Position numbers and translations under genes: made by a program. From an uncultured Blautia sp. (GTDB taxonomy: Bacteria > Bacillota > Clostridia > Lachnospirales > Lachnospiraceae), in NCBI GenBank assembly GCA_900765525.1, contig CAAFRY010000320.1, positions 1-5,548 on the forward strand: a stretch of DNA of 5,548 nt, written 5' to 3'. This document shows, one piece after another, positions 4,987 to 5,548 of this stretch (positions within the stretch are counted from its first letter, which is position 1; every line of letters starts with the position of its first letter). The notes below the pieces were generated by a model that was not told where the DNA came from, made no database searches, and was given only the letters and a program-made list of their open reading frames with translations.

Positions 4987-5548
4987 ATGGATACTTATAT
5001 TAAAATATATGGTACGGAAGATGAAGTTTCAAATCAGCTGATGCAAAAAACAGACTTGCAGGAAGATGATACTTTTCGGCTTCTATATTTTCTTATCCAT
5101 CATCCTGATATTTTAACTCCTGAAGAATCTGTTGCTCTTGTTCCTGATGAAATAGCCCCACAGGGAATGACTTTTGCCTCTGAAAAATATTATATCAATA
5201 TTAAAGTTACAACCCTGGTACTTTGCGCCCTTTTCCTGGACATCACTCTTACCCAGGGAGCAGCCTCTGCGCTTCTTTCTTTGGCTGGTATTTCAGGGAA
5301 AGCCATGATAAAGCTCAGCGATACAAAGGGTGAAAAATGCATTCTCAGAGAACTTTTACGGAGAAAAAACAGAATGGGAAATTCCCGGATGTTGGAGGCC
5401 TTTTCCGGAAATTGTGTAAATCATGACATTCCAAACTGCAAATACAGAAGGGCTTCTGCCTGTGGCTGTACGCCTGCCCAGGTAGAGGATATTTTAAAAC
5501 AGCTTGAAAAGAATAGTATTATAACAAAAACAGATTATGAAAATTATA
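4987..5548 (+). CDS. Unrecognised protein with Cys/His cluster and HTH-like tail (partial)
   Basis: An open frame of 187 codons that runs off the right edge. The start ATG at 4987 follows GGAGGT (4977-4982) and lies 18 nt after the metallopeptidase stop, so the two are probably co-transcribed. I do not recognise the family. Residues 1-60 are acidic; about 72-103 are hydrophobic and probably form buried helices rather than a clear membrane segment. A cluster of potential metal ligands follows: Cys143, His146, Cys151, Cys159 and Cys161. It leads into TPAQVEDILKQLEKNSIIT (162-180), which has the pattern of a helix-turn-helix recognition region followed by a wing. A zinc- or Fe-S-stabilised nucleic-acid-binding or regulatory protein is possible, but this is inference. 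The base composition resembles the preceding gene. Confidence 0.75.
   Translation, partial: MDTYIKIYGTEDEVSNQLMQKTDLQEDDTFRLLYFLIHHPDILTPEESVALVPDEIAPQGMTFASEKYYINIKVTTLVLCALFLDITLTQGAASALLSLAGISGKAMIKLSDTKGEKCILRELLRRKNRMGNSRMLEAFSGNCVNHDIPNCKYRRASACGCTPAQVEDILKQLEKNSIITKTDYENY

Overview
The window looks like chromosomal DNA from a low-to-moderate GC Firmicute, most likely an anaerobic clostridium of the Lachnospiraceae type. The grounds are strong GGAGG ribosome binding sites, sigma-A promoters of TTGACA/TTTACA-17-TATAAT type, rho-independent terminators, and a two-gene SufC/SufB iron-sulfur system without sufS, sufU or a separate sufD. The taxonomic guess is inference.

Layout. Positions 1-189 are an AT-rich intergenic region. 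It carries a good leftward promoter, a leftward Shine-Dalgarno and three evenly spaced TTAG-N6-CTAA dyads, all apparently serving a gene whose start codon lies just off the left edge. Positions 190-2930 are a leftward operon: sufC, then a short SufB/SufD-family scaffold (stop and start overlap as TAATG), then a P-loop protein of unknown function, closed by a branched terminator at 190-239. Positions 2931-3122 are a divergent promoter region with two near-consensus promoters facing apart. Positions 3123-3773 encode a rightward Sel1-repeat protein, followed by its own terminator at 3804-3852. From 3854 to the right edge is a second rightward unit, visibly richer in A+T. It encodes a putative zinc metallopeptidase with M48-like motifs and, 18 nt downstream, an unrecognised protein with a Cys/His cluster and a helix-turn-helix-like tail that runs off the window.

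How the genes work together. SufC (ATPase) and the SufB-like protein should form a minimal Fe-S cluster assembly scaffold; this is the one confidently interpretable pathway. The P-loop protein shares their operon but its link to Fe-S metabolism is unproven. The Sel1 protein is probably a cytoplasmic protein-interaction scaffold with its own promoter and terminator. The metallopeptidase and its Cys-rich neighbour look co-transcribed and are the best candidates here for an undescribed module, although no partner or substrate can be named from sequence alone. No RNA genes, insertion sequences, CRISPR arrays or attachment sites were found.
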